A stretch of DNA of 64,000 nucleotides, from contig NZ_JACCFF010000001.1 of assembly GCF_013449725.1 (NCBI RefSeq), positions 1,240,001 through 1,304,000 of the forward strand, in the 5' to 3' direction. The notes under the pieces are model-generated. The model saw only the letters and a program-made list of their open reading frames with translations. It was not told where the DNA came from and searched no databases. A program made the position numbers and the translations under genes. The stretch is from Mycobacteroides sp. LB1 (GTDB lineage: Bacteria; Actinomycetota; Actinomycetes; Mycobacteriales; Mycobacteriaceae). Positions 7,836-17,100 of the stretch are shown here, piece by piece. Every line of letters begins with the position of its first letter. Within the stretch, counting starts at the first letter, position 1.

Positions 7836-8708
7836 TCAGAATCGGGCCATATCCTCAAGGCGCGCAATGCGATCGGCCATCGGCGGGTGTGTGGAGAACA
7901 GCGACGCCATTCTGTCACCGGCCCGGAACGGGTTGGCGATCATCAGATGCGACTGGCTGGCCAGCTGCGGTTCCGGCGGCAGCGGCGCGGCCTGTACCCC
8001 GCCGGAGATCTTGCGCAACGCCGAGGCCAGCGCCAGCGGGTCGCCGGTGAGCTCGGCACCGGACTTGTCGGCCTGGTACTCGCGCGAACGCGACACCGCC
8101 ATCTTCACCACGGTGGCGGCGATCGGCCCCAGCATCGAAACCAGGAACAGGGCAAAGGGGTTCGGGCGGTTCTCGCCGCCGCCACCGAAGAAGTTCATGA
8201 ACATCGCCATATTGGCCAGCCCCGAGATGACGGCCGCCAGCGTGCCCGCCACACTCGAGATCAGGATGTCGCGGTTGTAGACGTGCGAGAGCTCGTGGCC
8301 CAGCACCGCGCGCAGCTCACGCTCACTGAGCAGGTCGAGAATGCCGGTCGTGCAACAGACCGCCGCGTTACGCGGATTACGACCCGTCGCAAAGGCATTA
8401 GGTGCATTGGTGTCGCTGATGTAGAGCCGTGGCATCGGCTGGCGCGCGACGGTCGCCAGCTCCCGGACGATCCGGTACATGGCGGGCTGCTGCAGCTCTG
8501 TCACCGGCTGGGCGTGCATCGCACGCAACGCCAGGGTGTCGCTCTTGAAGTACGCGAACGCGTTCATACCGACAGCGAACAGAACGGCCAGCAGCAGGAT
8601 GGACTTGCTGTGGAACAGCGATCCGATGAACACGATCATCGCCGACATACCACCCAGGAGCAGCACTGTCTTTAGTCCGTTGACGTGGCTCGGTCCTGCC
8701 GTCGACAT
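7836..8708 (-). CDS. htpX: Membrane zinc metalloprotease HtpX, 290 aa
   Basis: This M48-family protease of the cytoplasmic membrane degrades misfolded membrane proteins. Two N-terminal transmembrane segments span about residues 15-60. The zinc motif HELSH is near residue 138, and a third ligand is expected in [10 protein letters not shown] near 208. Two more hydrophobic segments lie between these motifs. The length is standard. In M. tuberculosis htpX (Rv0563) is next to grcC1, as here. Its stop faces the convergent gene across a hairpin. Confidence 0.95.
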   Translation of the reverse strand: MSTAGPSHVNGLKTVLLLGGMSAMIVFIGSLFHSKSILLLAVLFAVGMNAFAYFKSDTLALRAMHAQPVTELQQPAMYRIVRELATVARQPMPRLYISDTNAPNAFATGRNPRNAAVCCTTGILDLLSERELRAVLGHELSHVYNRDILISSVAGTLAAVISGLANMAMFMNFFGGGGENRPNPFALFLVSMLGPIAATVVKMAVSRSREYQADKSGAELTGDPLALASALRKISGGVQAAPLPPEPQLASQSHLMIANPFRAGDRMASLFSTHPPMADRIARLEDMARF

Positions 8709-8776
8709 GAGCTTCCCTTCCGTCTACTCGGGTTCACTCAAGCTAACGAAACAGGGAGCGCTCGGGTTCCGGGCGC

Positions 8777-9781
8777 CTACCCGTGGCGACGGACGGTGTA
8801 TTCGATGAGCACACCCAGCGCATCGCGGGCATCGCCCGGTGGCAGCTCCACCAGCTCGGCCTTGGCGCGGTCGGCATAGTCGATGACGACGGACTTGGCC
8901 TGTGCGAGCCCATGGGAGGCGCGCAGCAGCGTCAACGCCTCCTCCACCTCGGCATCGTCGGTGATAGGTGCTGCCAGCAAGGTACGCAGCCGGTCAGCGT
9001 CGGATCCGGTTTCGCGCAATGCGTAAAGCATGGGCAGGGTGTGCACACCCTCGCGCAGGTCGGTGCCGGGGGTCTTGCCCGACTCGTCGGTGAGGCTCTC
9101 GATATCGATGATGTCGTCGGAGATCTGGAAGGCGGTTCCGACGATCCCGCCGAGGCGGCTCATCCGTTCGATCTGCTCGTCATCGCAGCGGGACATCATC
9201 GCGCCGAACCGGCCGGTCGCGGCGATGAGCGAGCCGGTCTTCTCGTGGATCACCTTGAGGTAGTGCTCGGTTTCGTCGCCACCCTCTGGCACCCCGACGG
9301 TCTCCCGCATCTGACCGGTGACCAGCTCGGCGAAGGTCTCGGCGACGATCCGCACAGCCGCCGGACCCAGCTGGGACACCAGCCGTGACGCCGTGGCCAG
9401 CAGATAGTCCCCCGCGAGGATCGCCACGTTGTTACCCCACCGGGCATTGGCACTGGGAACTCCGCGGCGCTTCTGCGCCTCGTCCATGACGTCGTCGTGG
9501 TACAGCGTGGCCAGATGGATGAGCTCGCAAACCGCGCCGGCGAGGATCACCTCGTCATTGTCCGGATCCGGGCCGGTCTGCGCGGAAAGCACCGTGAACA
9601 GCGGGCGGAAGCGCTTACCGCCGGCATGGAAAAGGTGCAGCACAGACTCCGTCAACAGCGGGTCGGCCTGCCCCAGCTCGGTCACGATGAGGGATTCGAT
9701 GGCGGCCAAATGGTCGCGCACCTTTGCGGCGAATACGGGATCACCGATATCAACTCCGGCCACCGTGGTCGAGTTACTCAC
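8777..9781 (-). CDS. grcC1: All-trans polyprenyl diphosphate synthase (GrcC1 type), 334 aa
   Basis: This prenyltransferase probably makes the menaquinone side-chain precursor. It has the first Asp-rich motif DDVMD near residue 86 and the second DDIID near 213, with GGKRFRP and an EKTGSLI segment in the usual order. It matches Rv0562. I set the start at GTG 9781: the homologue begins a few residues before TVVAGVDIGD, and a -10 element (TATGTT, 9793-9788) lies exactly 6 nt upstream, suggesting a leaderless mRNA. A longer in-frame reading through menJ is rejected. It is divergent from menJ, 20 bp apart. Confidence 0.9.
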   Translation of the reverse strand: MSNSTTVAGVDIGDPVFAAKVRDHLAAIESLIVTELGQADPLLTESVLHLFHAGGKRFRPLFTVLSAQTGPDPDNDEVILAGAVCELIHLATLYHDDVMDEAQKRRGVPSANARWGNNVAILAGDYLLATASRLVSQLGPAAVRIVAETFAELVTGQMRETVGVPEGGDETEHYLKVIHEKTGSLIAATGRFGAMMSRCDDEQIERMSRLGGIVGTAFQISDDIIDIESLTDESGKTPGTDLREGVHTLPMLYALRETGSDADRLRTLLAAPITDDAEVEEALTLLRASHGLAQAKSVVIDYADRAKAELVELPPGDARDALGVLIEYTVRRHG

Positions 9782-9787
9782 CGGTCC

Positions 9788-9795
9788 AACATACT
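9788..9795. promoter_or_regulatory. Overlapping divergent -10 elements for grcC1 and menJ
   Basis: On the plus strand CATACT (9790-9795) ends 6 nt before the menJ GTG at 9802. On the minus strand TATGTT (9793-9788) ends 6 nt before the grcC1 GTG at 9781. Both therefore occupy positions -12 to -7 if transcription begins at the start codons. The two elements share four base pairs. This is a prediction from spacing. Confidence 0.5.
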
Positions 9796-9801
9796 GGGAA
9801 G

Positions 9802-11031
9802 GTGCAAACGTCAGCGGACCTGGTCGTCGTCGGTGCCGGACCAGCCGGATCGGCGGCCGCGGCATGGGCGGCACGCTCCGGGCGTGAGGTGGTTCTGGTC
9901 GATTCGGCGGTGTTTCCCCGCGACAAGACCTGCGGTGACGGGCTGACCCCGCGAGCCGTCGAACAACTTGAGTTACTCGGTCTCGGACCATGGCTCGACG
10001 AGCACATCCGATACCAAGGTCTGCGACTCCACGGATTTGGCGGCAACCTCGAAGTACCTTGGCCTGGACCGTCTTTCGGTGGCACCGGAAGCGCAGTACG
10101 CCGCACCGAGCTCGACGACAAGATCCGGCAGGTTGCAGTGGAGTCCGGTGCCAAGATGGCCGAATCCACCAAGGCCGTTGACGTGGAACGTGACTCGGCG
10201 GGCCGCGTCACCTCCATCCGCGTACTCGACAACAGCGGGCCCGGCGAGATCACTTGCAAGGCCGTCATCGTCGCCGACGGAGTGCGCTCCACGCTCGGGA
10301 AGGTTCTTGGGCGCGAATGGCACAAGGACACCGTGTATGCCGTCGCGGGGCGTGCCTACATCGACTCGGACCGCGGCGACGAGGAATGGATGACGTCGCA
10401 TCTGGAGCTGCGCTCCCCCGAGGGTGCAGTCCTACCCGGGTACGGCTGGATCTTCCCGTTGGGCGGTGGGCAGATCAACATCGGCGTCGGCGCGCTCGCC
10501 ACCTCGAAACGTCCCGCCGACGCGGCGTTACGGCCGCTCATCGAGTACTACACCGAGCTGCGGCGCGAGGACTTCGGGCTCAGCGGGCGGCTGCAGTCCA
10601 TCTCGTCGGCATTGCTGCCCATGGGCGGTGCGGTGTCCGGGGTGGCGGGCCCCAACTGGATGCTGATCGGCGACGCGGCGGCATGTGTCAATCCACTCAA
10701 CGGCGAGGGCATCGACTACGGACTGGAGACCGGCCACCTGGCCGCCGAGGTGCTCGACGCCGATGACTACTCGCTGCTGTGGCCGGAGCTGTTGCGGGAA
10801 CGCTACGGGCGATCGTTCTCGATCGCACGCCGACTGGGGGCGCTGCTGACCTTGCCGCGCTTCTTACCCACCATGGGGCCGGTCGGCATGCGCTCGCAGG
10901 TGATGATGCGAATCGCGGTGCGGCTCATGGGAAATTTGGTGACCGATGAGGACCACGACGTGATCGCACGCGCCTGGCGGGTGGCCGGCGGCGGCTCACG
11001 CCGTCTCGACGCGCGCCCGCCGTTTTCCTGA
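9802..11031 (+). CDS. menJ: Menaquinone reductase MenJ (geranylgeranyl reductase family), 409 aa
   Basis: This FAD-dependent enzyme saturates one isoprene unit of the menaquinone side chain in mycobacteria. The FAD motif GAGPAGSAAA is near residue 10, and the second flavin motif GDAAACVNPLNGEGIDYG near 290. FPRDKTCGDGLTPRAV is highly conserved with Rv0561c. The start is GTG 9802, which matches the homologue's N-terminus; there is no leader room for a ribosome-binding site, in line with leaderless translation. Its 3' end is 16 bp from the convergent menG. Confidence 0.93.
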   Translation: MQTSADLVVVGAGPAGSAAAAWAARSGREVVLVDSAVFPRDKTCGDGLTPRAVEQLELLGLGPWLDEHIRYQGLRLHGFGGNLEVPWPGPSFGGTGSAVRRTELDDKIRQVAVESGAKMAESTKAVDVERDSAGRVTSIRVLDNSGPGEITCKAVIVADGVRSTLGKVLGREWHKDTVYAVAGRAYIDSDRGDEEWMTSHLELRSPEGAVLPGYGWIFPLGGGQINIGVGALATSKRPADAALRPLIEYYTELRREDFGLSGRLQSISSALLPMGGAVSGVAGPNWMLIGDAAACVNPLNGEGIDYGLETGHLAAEVLDADDYSLLWPELLRERYGRSFSIARRLGALLTLPRFLPTMGPVGMRSQVMMRIAVRLMGNLVTDEDHDVIARAWRVAGGGSRRLDARPPFS

Positions 11032-11047
11032 CCTCACCAGCGAGCGG

Positions 11048-11731
11048 CTAAAGGGAAGCCACGTGCAGGGCTACGACGCCGCCAGTGAGGTTGCGCCACC
11101 GCACATTCGACCATCCGGCCGAGGTGATTTGCTGAGCCAGCGCCTCCTGATCGGGCCAAGCCCGGATCGACTCCGCCAGGTAGACATAGGCATCAGGATT
11201 ACTGCTGACGGCCCGCGCCACTTCCGGCAGCGTCTTCATCAGGTACTCCATGTACAGCGTGCGGAAGGGCCGGTAGACGGGTGTCGAGAATTCGCATACC
11301 GCAAGGCGGCCACCGGGTTTGGTGACGCGGGCCATCTCTCGCAATCCTTCGACGTGATCGACGACATTGCGCAGCCCGAAGCTGATGGTCACCGCGTCAA
11401 ACGAGTGATCCGCGAACGGTAACCGCGTCGCATCCCCGGCAACCTTCGGCACATTGCGATGCGCACCCGCCTTGAGCATGCCGACCGAGAAATCCGCCGC
11501 CACACACCATGCTCCGGATTGGGTGAGCTCGACCGTCGATACCGCTGTCCCGGCGGCAATATCGAGCACCTTGTCTCCGGGCTTGAGCTTCAGCGACTCG
11601 CGGGTGGCGCGGCGCCAGAAGCGATCCTGGCCGAAGGACAGCACGGTGTTGGTGATGTCGTACCGGCGGGCCACCCCGTCGAACATCGACGCGACCTCGT
11701 GCGGGTCCTTTTGCAGGGTGGCGCGGTTCAT
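11048..11731 (-). CDS. menG: Demethylmenaquinone methyltransferase MenG (UbiE family), 227 aa
   Basis: This SAM-dependent enzyme adds the ring methyl in the last step of menaquinone synthesis. The SAM motif [10 protein letters not shown] is near residue 47, and [10 protein letters not shown] and ISFGLRNV are UbiE hallmarks. The N-terminus [20 protein letters not shown] matches Rv0558, which supports the ATG at 11731 over an upstream in-frame ATG. In M. tuberculosis the next genes lead to mgtA; here the methyltransferase, PKS and MmpSL genes intervene. Confidence 0.94.
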   Translation of the reverse strand: MNRATLQKDPHEVASMFDGVARRYDITNTVLSFGQDRFWRRATRESLKLKPGDKVLDIAAGTAVSTVELTQSGAWCVAADFSVGMLKAGAHRNVPKVAGDATRLPFADHSFDAVTISFGLRNVVDHVEGLREMARVTKPGGRLAVCEFSTPVYRPFRTLYMEYLMKTLPEVARAVSSNPDAYVYLAESIRAWPDQEALAQQITSAGWSNVRWRNLTGGVVALHVASL

Positions 11732-11820
11732 ACCGTGACGGTACAGGGGAGTACATTTCGACACCGACCTGGCGTGACTGGCCCCGAGGATCGATGGTTA
11801 CCGATCCCAGGTCGTCGAAA

Positions 11821-12693
11821 CTACGATCTGCTGAAGTTGTGTATGCGGTATCCGTCGCGGAGGCTCATCAGCGCGGTGTGGAACAGGATGGCCGGCACGA
11901 AGATGGCCTTGAAGTCGCGCGCTTGGCCCACGATCGAACGTGGCTTGTGTTGCCGCGCATAACCATGGTTGAGGAAAAGCTGCTCGGGCTTTGCCTCGAA
12001 GAACTTGAACTCACTACCAAGGGCGCGTATCTGGTCGTGCTTCTTCCCTATGTATCTGTCGAAGAAGGTCTTGGTCATCAAGTCGCAGATCAACGTATGC
12101 CGGGGAAATCCCTCGGACAGCGTATCGAGCAGGCCGAGAATCTGCGCCTTATCGAGATACTGGAAGACACCCTCAATAACCACGACAGTTTCGGCTTGGC
12201 GGTCACACTGGCGCAATGCGGCCGCCAGCTCGCCAGCCTCGAAGTCAACCGCAATGCGTTGCAACGGATTTGGACAGAGACGGGCAGGTAGGCGATCGTT
12301 CTTATGCTCGATGATGGCGGGCTCATCGAACTCAAACCACCGCCCGCCTGCCAGCCTGTAGGCACGACTGTCGAAGCCCGCGCCGATATTGACGATTTGC
12401 AGGTCTTTGTTCTGCTTAATGTGTCTGCTGATCTCGTCCTGAACCATGCGCGCTCGCGCCACGTTGATAGCACTGCCACGAGCGCTACTGGCGAAGCGCT
12501 GCCAAATGGATCTGCCTTCGTCGGTCATGAAATCTTCGGCATAGGTGTCTGCGCAGATCGGGCCCCGCGACTTCGCATCTTCAGCGCGGATGCCGCAGCA
12601 GATGAAGGCTGTCTTGGATATGGCGTTCACGAGGCGTGATGGTAGTCGGCGTCGCCGCGATGCGGTTGGCACTAGAGGCAATCTGCCGCTCAT
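11821..12693 (-). CDS. LCM-family (PF04072) SAM-dependent methyltransferase, 290 aa
   Basis: The SAM-binding segment VNIGAGFDSRAYRLA near residue 100, FEFDEP near 119 and VIEGVFQYLD near 174 mark the leucine carboxyl methyltransferase-like family expanded in mycobacteria. The substrate is unknown. The start is uncertain: an in-frame GTG at 12630 lies just before the first family-like residues (VNAISKTAF). It is transcribed away from the secreted-protein gene and towards menG. It could modify the product of the adjacent PKS, but only position suggests this. Confidence 0.8.
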   Translation of the reverse strand: MSGRLPLVPTASRRRRLPSRLVNAISKTAFICCGIRAEDAKSRGPICADTYAEDFMTDEGRSIWQRFASSARGSAINVARARMVQDEISRHIKQNKDLQIVNIGAGFDSRAYRLAGGRWFEFDEPAIIEHKNDRLPARLCPNPLQRIAVDFEAGELAAALRQCDRQAETVVVIEGVFQYLDKAQILGLLDTLSEGFPRHTLICDLMTKTFFDRYIGKKHDQIRALGSEFKFFEAKPEQLFLNHGYARQHKPRSIVGQARDFKAIFVPAILFHTALMSLRDGYRIHNFSRS

Positions 12694-12954
12694 TCATTCA
12701 CGATCACGGCCGGGGTGTCATGACCATTGCGGCAGCGGAGCCAACACCATTGATTCGACGCGGATAGCGAAGGCGAAAATTGGTACGCCCGTCCCGTCAG
12801 CGGACCGCTGATCTCCGACATATTGGAGGCTCGATATACGTCGGTACGTACGACGTTATGCCGATTAGCGCAATTACCGAAATTCAAGGAAAACGGGTAT
12901 GTAGTGCGCTAATCTTGCGGAATCACAGCAGCATCCAACGTCGGAGGTTGTCCC
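12694..12954. promoter_or_regulatory. Divergent gap with two palindromes
   Basis: This gap separates the methyltransferase and secreted-protein genes. It contains TCAGCGG-A-CCGCTGA (12797-12811) and ACGTCG-N7-CGACGT (12838-12856). The two perfect palindromes 27 bp apart look like operator sites. A GGAGGTTGTCCC ribosome-binding region precedes the ATG at 12955. No regulator gene is adjacent. Confidence 0.4.
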
Positions 12955-13320
12955 ATGAACAAGATCATCATGGTTGGACAGGCCGTGTTGGCGGCGGGCT
13001 TTATCGCCGCTCCGGTCGCCGTAATGAACGCCGGGATAGCGTCGGCGCAGCCGACACCCGCCCCCGCGGATGTGTGCTTCAACGGACCGTACCCATCTCC
13101 CCCGCCCCCCTGGGGACCGGGAACCGTCGACGGCTGCGTCAACCCCGACAGTTGGTTCGACAACTGGGGCTGGCGGTACGGAGGCCGCGACTGGCGTGGC
13201 GAAGGCGGGCGTCTACCTGCCCCGGCCCCGAACTGGAAGTACGTCGGCCCTGGCTGCGAGTACTCAAGCAACCCGAACTGGCAGTACACAGGCCCGGACT
13301 GCCAGCGCGATAACCCCTAA
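12955..13320 (+). CDS. Small secreted Trp/Pro/Cys-rich protein, 121 aa
   Basis: A clear Sec signal peptide occupies residues 1-32, with Lys3, a hydrophobic core and cleavage after ASA in GIASAQPTP. The mature part of about 90 residues is rich in Trp, Pro, Gly and Asn. It has four cysteines, enough for two disulfides. The C-terminus contains a short duplicated unit, NWKYVGPGC and NWQYTGPDC. No known domain is recognised. GGAGG precedes the start at good spacing. It faces the thioesterase gene with a hairpin between their stops. The role is unknown; an envelope or extracellular protein is likely. Confidence 0.8.
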   Translation: MNKIIMVGQAVLAAGFIAAPVAVMNAGIASAQPTPAPADVCFNGPYPSPPPPWGPGTVDGCVNPDSWFDNWGWRYGGRDWRGEGGRLPAPAPNWKYVGPGCEYSSNPNWQYTGPDCQRDNP

Positions 13321-13331
13321 TCAGGGGGCAA

Positions 13332-13362
13332 CCTCAGCGGCTAGGAGTAGGAGCCGCTGAGG
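13332..13362. terminator. 11-bp hairpin between convergent genes
   Basis: CCTCAGCGGCT (13332-13342) and AGCCGCTGAGG (13352-13362) form a perfect stem with a 9-nt loop. The thioesterase stop codon (13341-13343) lies at the edge of the left arm. No T-run is present. A two-way terminator is the likely role. Confidence 0.65.
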
Positions 13363-14123
13363 GCGAATTCTGCTTCGTTCGTCAAGATGGTCGCCAAGGC
13401 CTGCGGATTCGACCAGTAGAAGTAGTGCCCGCCCTTCACGAGAATGCTCGTGAAATCCCCCTTCGTGTACGGAGCCCATCGGCGTGGCGGCGCGAACCTC
13501 GGCAGCACCTGGTCGTCCTTCGCACTCACCTCAGTGATCGCAGTCTTGATCCGGCGGCGCGAGATCGATTGCAGGCCAAGACTGAAATCGGTCACCGCAT
13601 TGAGACGCGCCTGCTCCAGCAGCGACTCATCCGCTATCTTCTGCGGCGGCCAGGCGCCGCGCTGCTCGTCATTGGTGAGCCTCCAGAGCGCGTGTTGCTT
13701 CGGGTCGTGGCCCCGGGTCTTGGCGTAGACGGCGTCCATTCGCCAAAGGGACGGATGCCCACTCACCACCGGAACAAACCGGCCCACTGCGAAGTCGCGT
13801 GACTCCAATGCCTGGCACACCGCGTATCCGAACAATCCCCCGAAACTCTTCCCAGCGATGACCGGCCGACGGCAACCGAGTCCGATGACCGCCGACGCGC
13901 AATCCTCCGCGAGCGCGCGCAGATTCTCCGGAGACGGCTCCTTCGACCGGGTGCTGCGCCCCGGCATCCGCCACACCCCAAAGTTCACCCCCGCCAGGAA
14001 CGGGACAAGGTGTTGCTCGCCGGCGTGGTTGGCTCCCGCGCCGGGGAAAAACAGCACGGTGGGCAATGACGGCTGATAGGCCCTGGGCCACCACCAGCAC
14101 TCAAGCGGAGACGGAACAGTCAC
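13341..14123 (-). CDS. Type II (stand-alone) thioesterase of the PKS locus, 260 aa
   Basis: This is an alpha/beta hydrolase of the TesA/GrsT type. The oxyanion-hole segment FFPGAGAN is near residue 25, the nucleophile elbow GKSFGG has Ser93, and the catalytic His is probably in GGHYFYW near 232. It starts 9 bp after the PKS stop, so it is surely co-transcribed. As the PKS has no C-terminal thioesterase domain, this protein may release the finished chain or clear stalled acyl groups. Both are known roles of the family; which applies here is not shown. Confidence 0.88.
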   Translation of the reverse strand: MTVPSPLECWWWPRAYQPSLPTVLFFPGAGANHAGEQHLVPFLAGVNFGVWRMPGRSTRSKEPSPENLRALAEDCASAVIGLGCRRPVIAGKSFGGLFGYAVCQALESRDFAVGRFVPVVSGHPSLWRMDAVYAKTRGHDPKQHALWRLTNDEQRGAWPPQKIADESLLEQARLNAVTDFSLGLQSISRRRIKTAITEVSAKDDQVLPRFAPPRRWAPYTKGDFTSILVKGGHYFYWSNPQALATILTNEAEFALSGSYS

Positions 14124-14132
14124 TCAGATCCT

Positions 14133-17100
14133 CTATATCGCGTCGTGCTCGGGATCGCCGACCCCTTGAGCAATGAGTAGTGCGACTCGGGCACCGACCG
14201 CCTCGAGAGTGAGGTCCGGGGTGAACTGGAAGGCACTTATCTGGATGTTCAATTGTTTGCCAGCGCGGGCGGCGAACTCCACCGCCATGAGGGAGTCGAT
14301 CCCCAGGTCGGCGATCGGCCCGGTGGGGTCGATGCTCTCCACGTCGACCTTGAGGACATTGGCGAGCTCCTTGGCCAGCTCTTTGGTGACCATCGGGCCG
14401 CGCTCCTCCTCCGGCAGCGCCAACACCGTCGCACGGAAGGCGGCCTGTTCGTTCGACACTGCGGCAGCTTCTGCGGATAGATGCGCGAAACGTGTGCTCT
14501 TGGCGGTCGAGGGCAGCGGAGTGCGCAGGACCCCCCAATCGACGCCCGCGATGGCGACATGCGGAAGCTGGAAACGGGAACACTCATGCATGAGCGTCGC
14601 CCCGAGATCCATGTTGAGGCGGCGCAGCCCGACCGAGTCGAGGAACTTCACGATGGCCTCTATCTCGGCCATGCCACCACCGCTCATCGCACCCCAGCTC
14701 ACCGACAGGGCGGGCAGCCCGGCCGCGTGCCGCGACTGAGCGAGGCCGTCCAACATGCTGTTCGCCGCCGCATACGTCAGCTGCGGAACAATGCCGATGA
14801 GGCCACTGATGGAGGAGTACAGCACGAAGTGATCGAGTGGCACATTGTGCTCGCGCGTGGCCCTGTCGAGGTTCAGCGCACCGTCGACCTTCGGCCCGAA
14901 AACCTTGTACAGCGACTCCGCGCTGATATCCGCGACCACCTCGTCATGAGCCACCGCGGCGGCATGGAACACGCCGCGCAGTGGATGCCCTGAGGCTTCC
15001 ACCTTCCCGATCAGATCCGAGACCTGGTCGTAGTCGCTGATATCGATCCGCTCTTCCCAGACGTCGACGTCGGCGGCCCGCAGCGCCTCGATCTGCGCCC
15101 GCGCAACCTCCGTCGTGGCGCCGCTGCGGCCCGCAAGGATCAGATGGGTGGCCCCGGCCCTGGCCAGCGAGCGCGCAGTGGCCAATCCGAATCCGCCGAA
15201 TCCACCGCTGATGAGGTAGGAGTGGCCGGGACGCACCGGAGCCGGATCTGGCTTGCGGGGCAGCAGCTTGGGTGTCTGATCGCGCAGATCCAGCACGATC
15301 CGGCCCATGTGCGCCGCCCGGAACACCGCCTCGAACGCCCCCACGACCTCTTCGATCGGGAACCTCGTGAACGGGAGCGGGGTGAGCTTGCCCGAGGTGA
15401 GCATCTCGGTGCACTCGCGCCGGAGCTCGCGGAATGTTTCCGGACGCAACCGCAGCATGCGGTCCATGTCGATCGCGTGGAACGACAGGTTGCCGCTGAA
15501 CGGCTTGAGATCCATCGCTCCGCCGAAGTAGATATCCGCCTTCCCGATTTCGATAATCCGGCAGAACTCTCCGGCGACCGCAAAGTTCTGGGCGATCATC
15601 TCGCCGGGCAGCGAGTTGTAGATGACGTCTACTCCACGTCCCTGCGTCACTCTCAGTATGTCGTCGACGAACCCGACCGACCGCGAGTCGAAGGCCGCGG
15701 CAGCGCCGAGCTCCAGCGCCGCACGCCGGCGCTCCTCGCTACCGGCCGTCGCGTACACGACCGCGCCCATGTTGACCGCGATCTGCACCGCGCCCATTCC
15801 CATGCCGCCCGCCGCGCCGTGGATAAGGACCGTCTCGCCGGGCTGCAGATCGGCGAGCTTGTAGAAGGCATAGCCCGCCGTGAAGAACGGGACACCGGAA
15901 CCCACCGCGAGCGGATCGAAGTCCTCACGCTGGAGATGCTCTTCTTCTATCCGCTCCCAAGCCGCGCCACCGTCGAGGTCGAAGGTCAGGTAGCGGCGCA
16001 GGAGACCCCGCTCCGCGACCGCGATGCTTTCGCCGATCCGGAGCTCGTTGACCGCGGAGCCCACCCGCGTGACGACGCCGAAACCCTCCATACCGGGCTC
16101 CAGCTTGAAATATGTCTCGCCGAGCTCGCGCTCTGTCAGGATTCCGAGGACTTTCAGCGGGTCCTTGTAGTTGAGTCCGACGGTCTCGACGCGGACCTCC
16201 ACTTGTCGAGGTCCCGGCTCGACGCGATCGCATGCTCGGAGGGTGATGTCCTTGAGCGTCCGCGTATCCGGGATCTGTACCTCGTAGGCCACCTCCGGAT
16301 CCGTGGGCTCGAATGGTTCTTCCCATGGCGCGACGAGTTCGGACAGTGACCGGCGCATCCGCTGGGTCCACCGCTCCCCCGCGCGTACCGCGACTTCTTC
16401 CGCTCGATTCATCGCGCTGATCTCTGCGGCCACCTCGTCGGCCGTGACTGAATCAGGCAGGTCCACCAGAGACCATTTGGCGGGGTGCTGCTCGTTCGCC
16501 AACACACGGCGTGCCCCCACGAGCGCGGCCTGGTCGAGGACCAGGCCATGTTCTCTGAGCTGGTCGCCGGGCGCAAGGAAGGCTCGGTTGCTCACGATGA
16601 CAACCTGCACGTCCGGATTCACGACGCCGCGCTCGGTCTCGGCCTCCAAGACCGTCCTCAACGCCTGCGCGACCGTGACAAGTTGGTGGAGGTTCTCAAC
16701 CGAGGACTTCCCGGAGCCGACGGTCACCAGGACACGCAAGAACGCGTCTGTGTGCAACGCTGCCGCGAACGTCTCGGCGAGATCTGTTGCCTGCTCGGCT
16801 TCGGCGTTCAGGACTGCGGCACCGGCGCGGGCCGCGCGGCGGGCGCCCTCAGCGACAGCGGCAGATACATCCCCGATCTCGACGACCGCGTTCGCCGGAT
16901 GGGCCGCGGACACCGAGGCAGCGGGCACAGGCGCGCGTTGTCCTTCTGGCCCCTCCGTTTCCTCCTCCAGAGGCTCCCAACGAGGCTCGTAGAAGTACTG
17001 ATCAAGCTCGGCCAGCGGGTCAGATGCGGCTCCCACCGGTCGCAGCGTCACTCCGGTCATAGCCAGCGCGACTTCGCCGTCCTGCGAAGCGAGATAGGCG

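Noticed and set aside
9782..9991. N-terminal extension of grcC1 across the menJ start
   Set aside because: The extra residues are basic and unlike any homologue, and they would overlap menJ. The GTG at 9781 fits homology and a -10 element.
11732..11764. Upstream in-frame start of menG
   Set aside because: Residues from ATG 11731 match the Rv0558 N-terminus; the extension does not.
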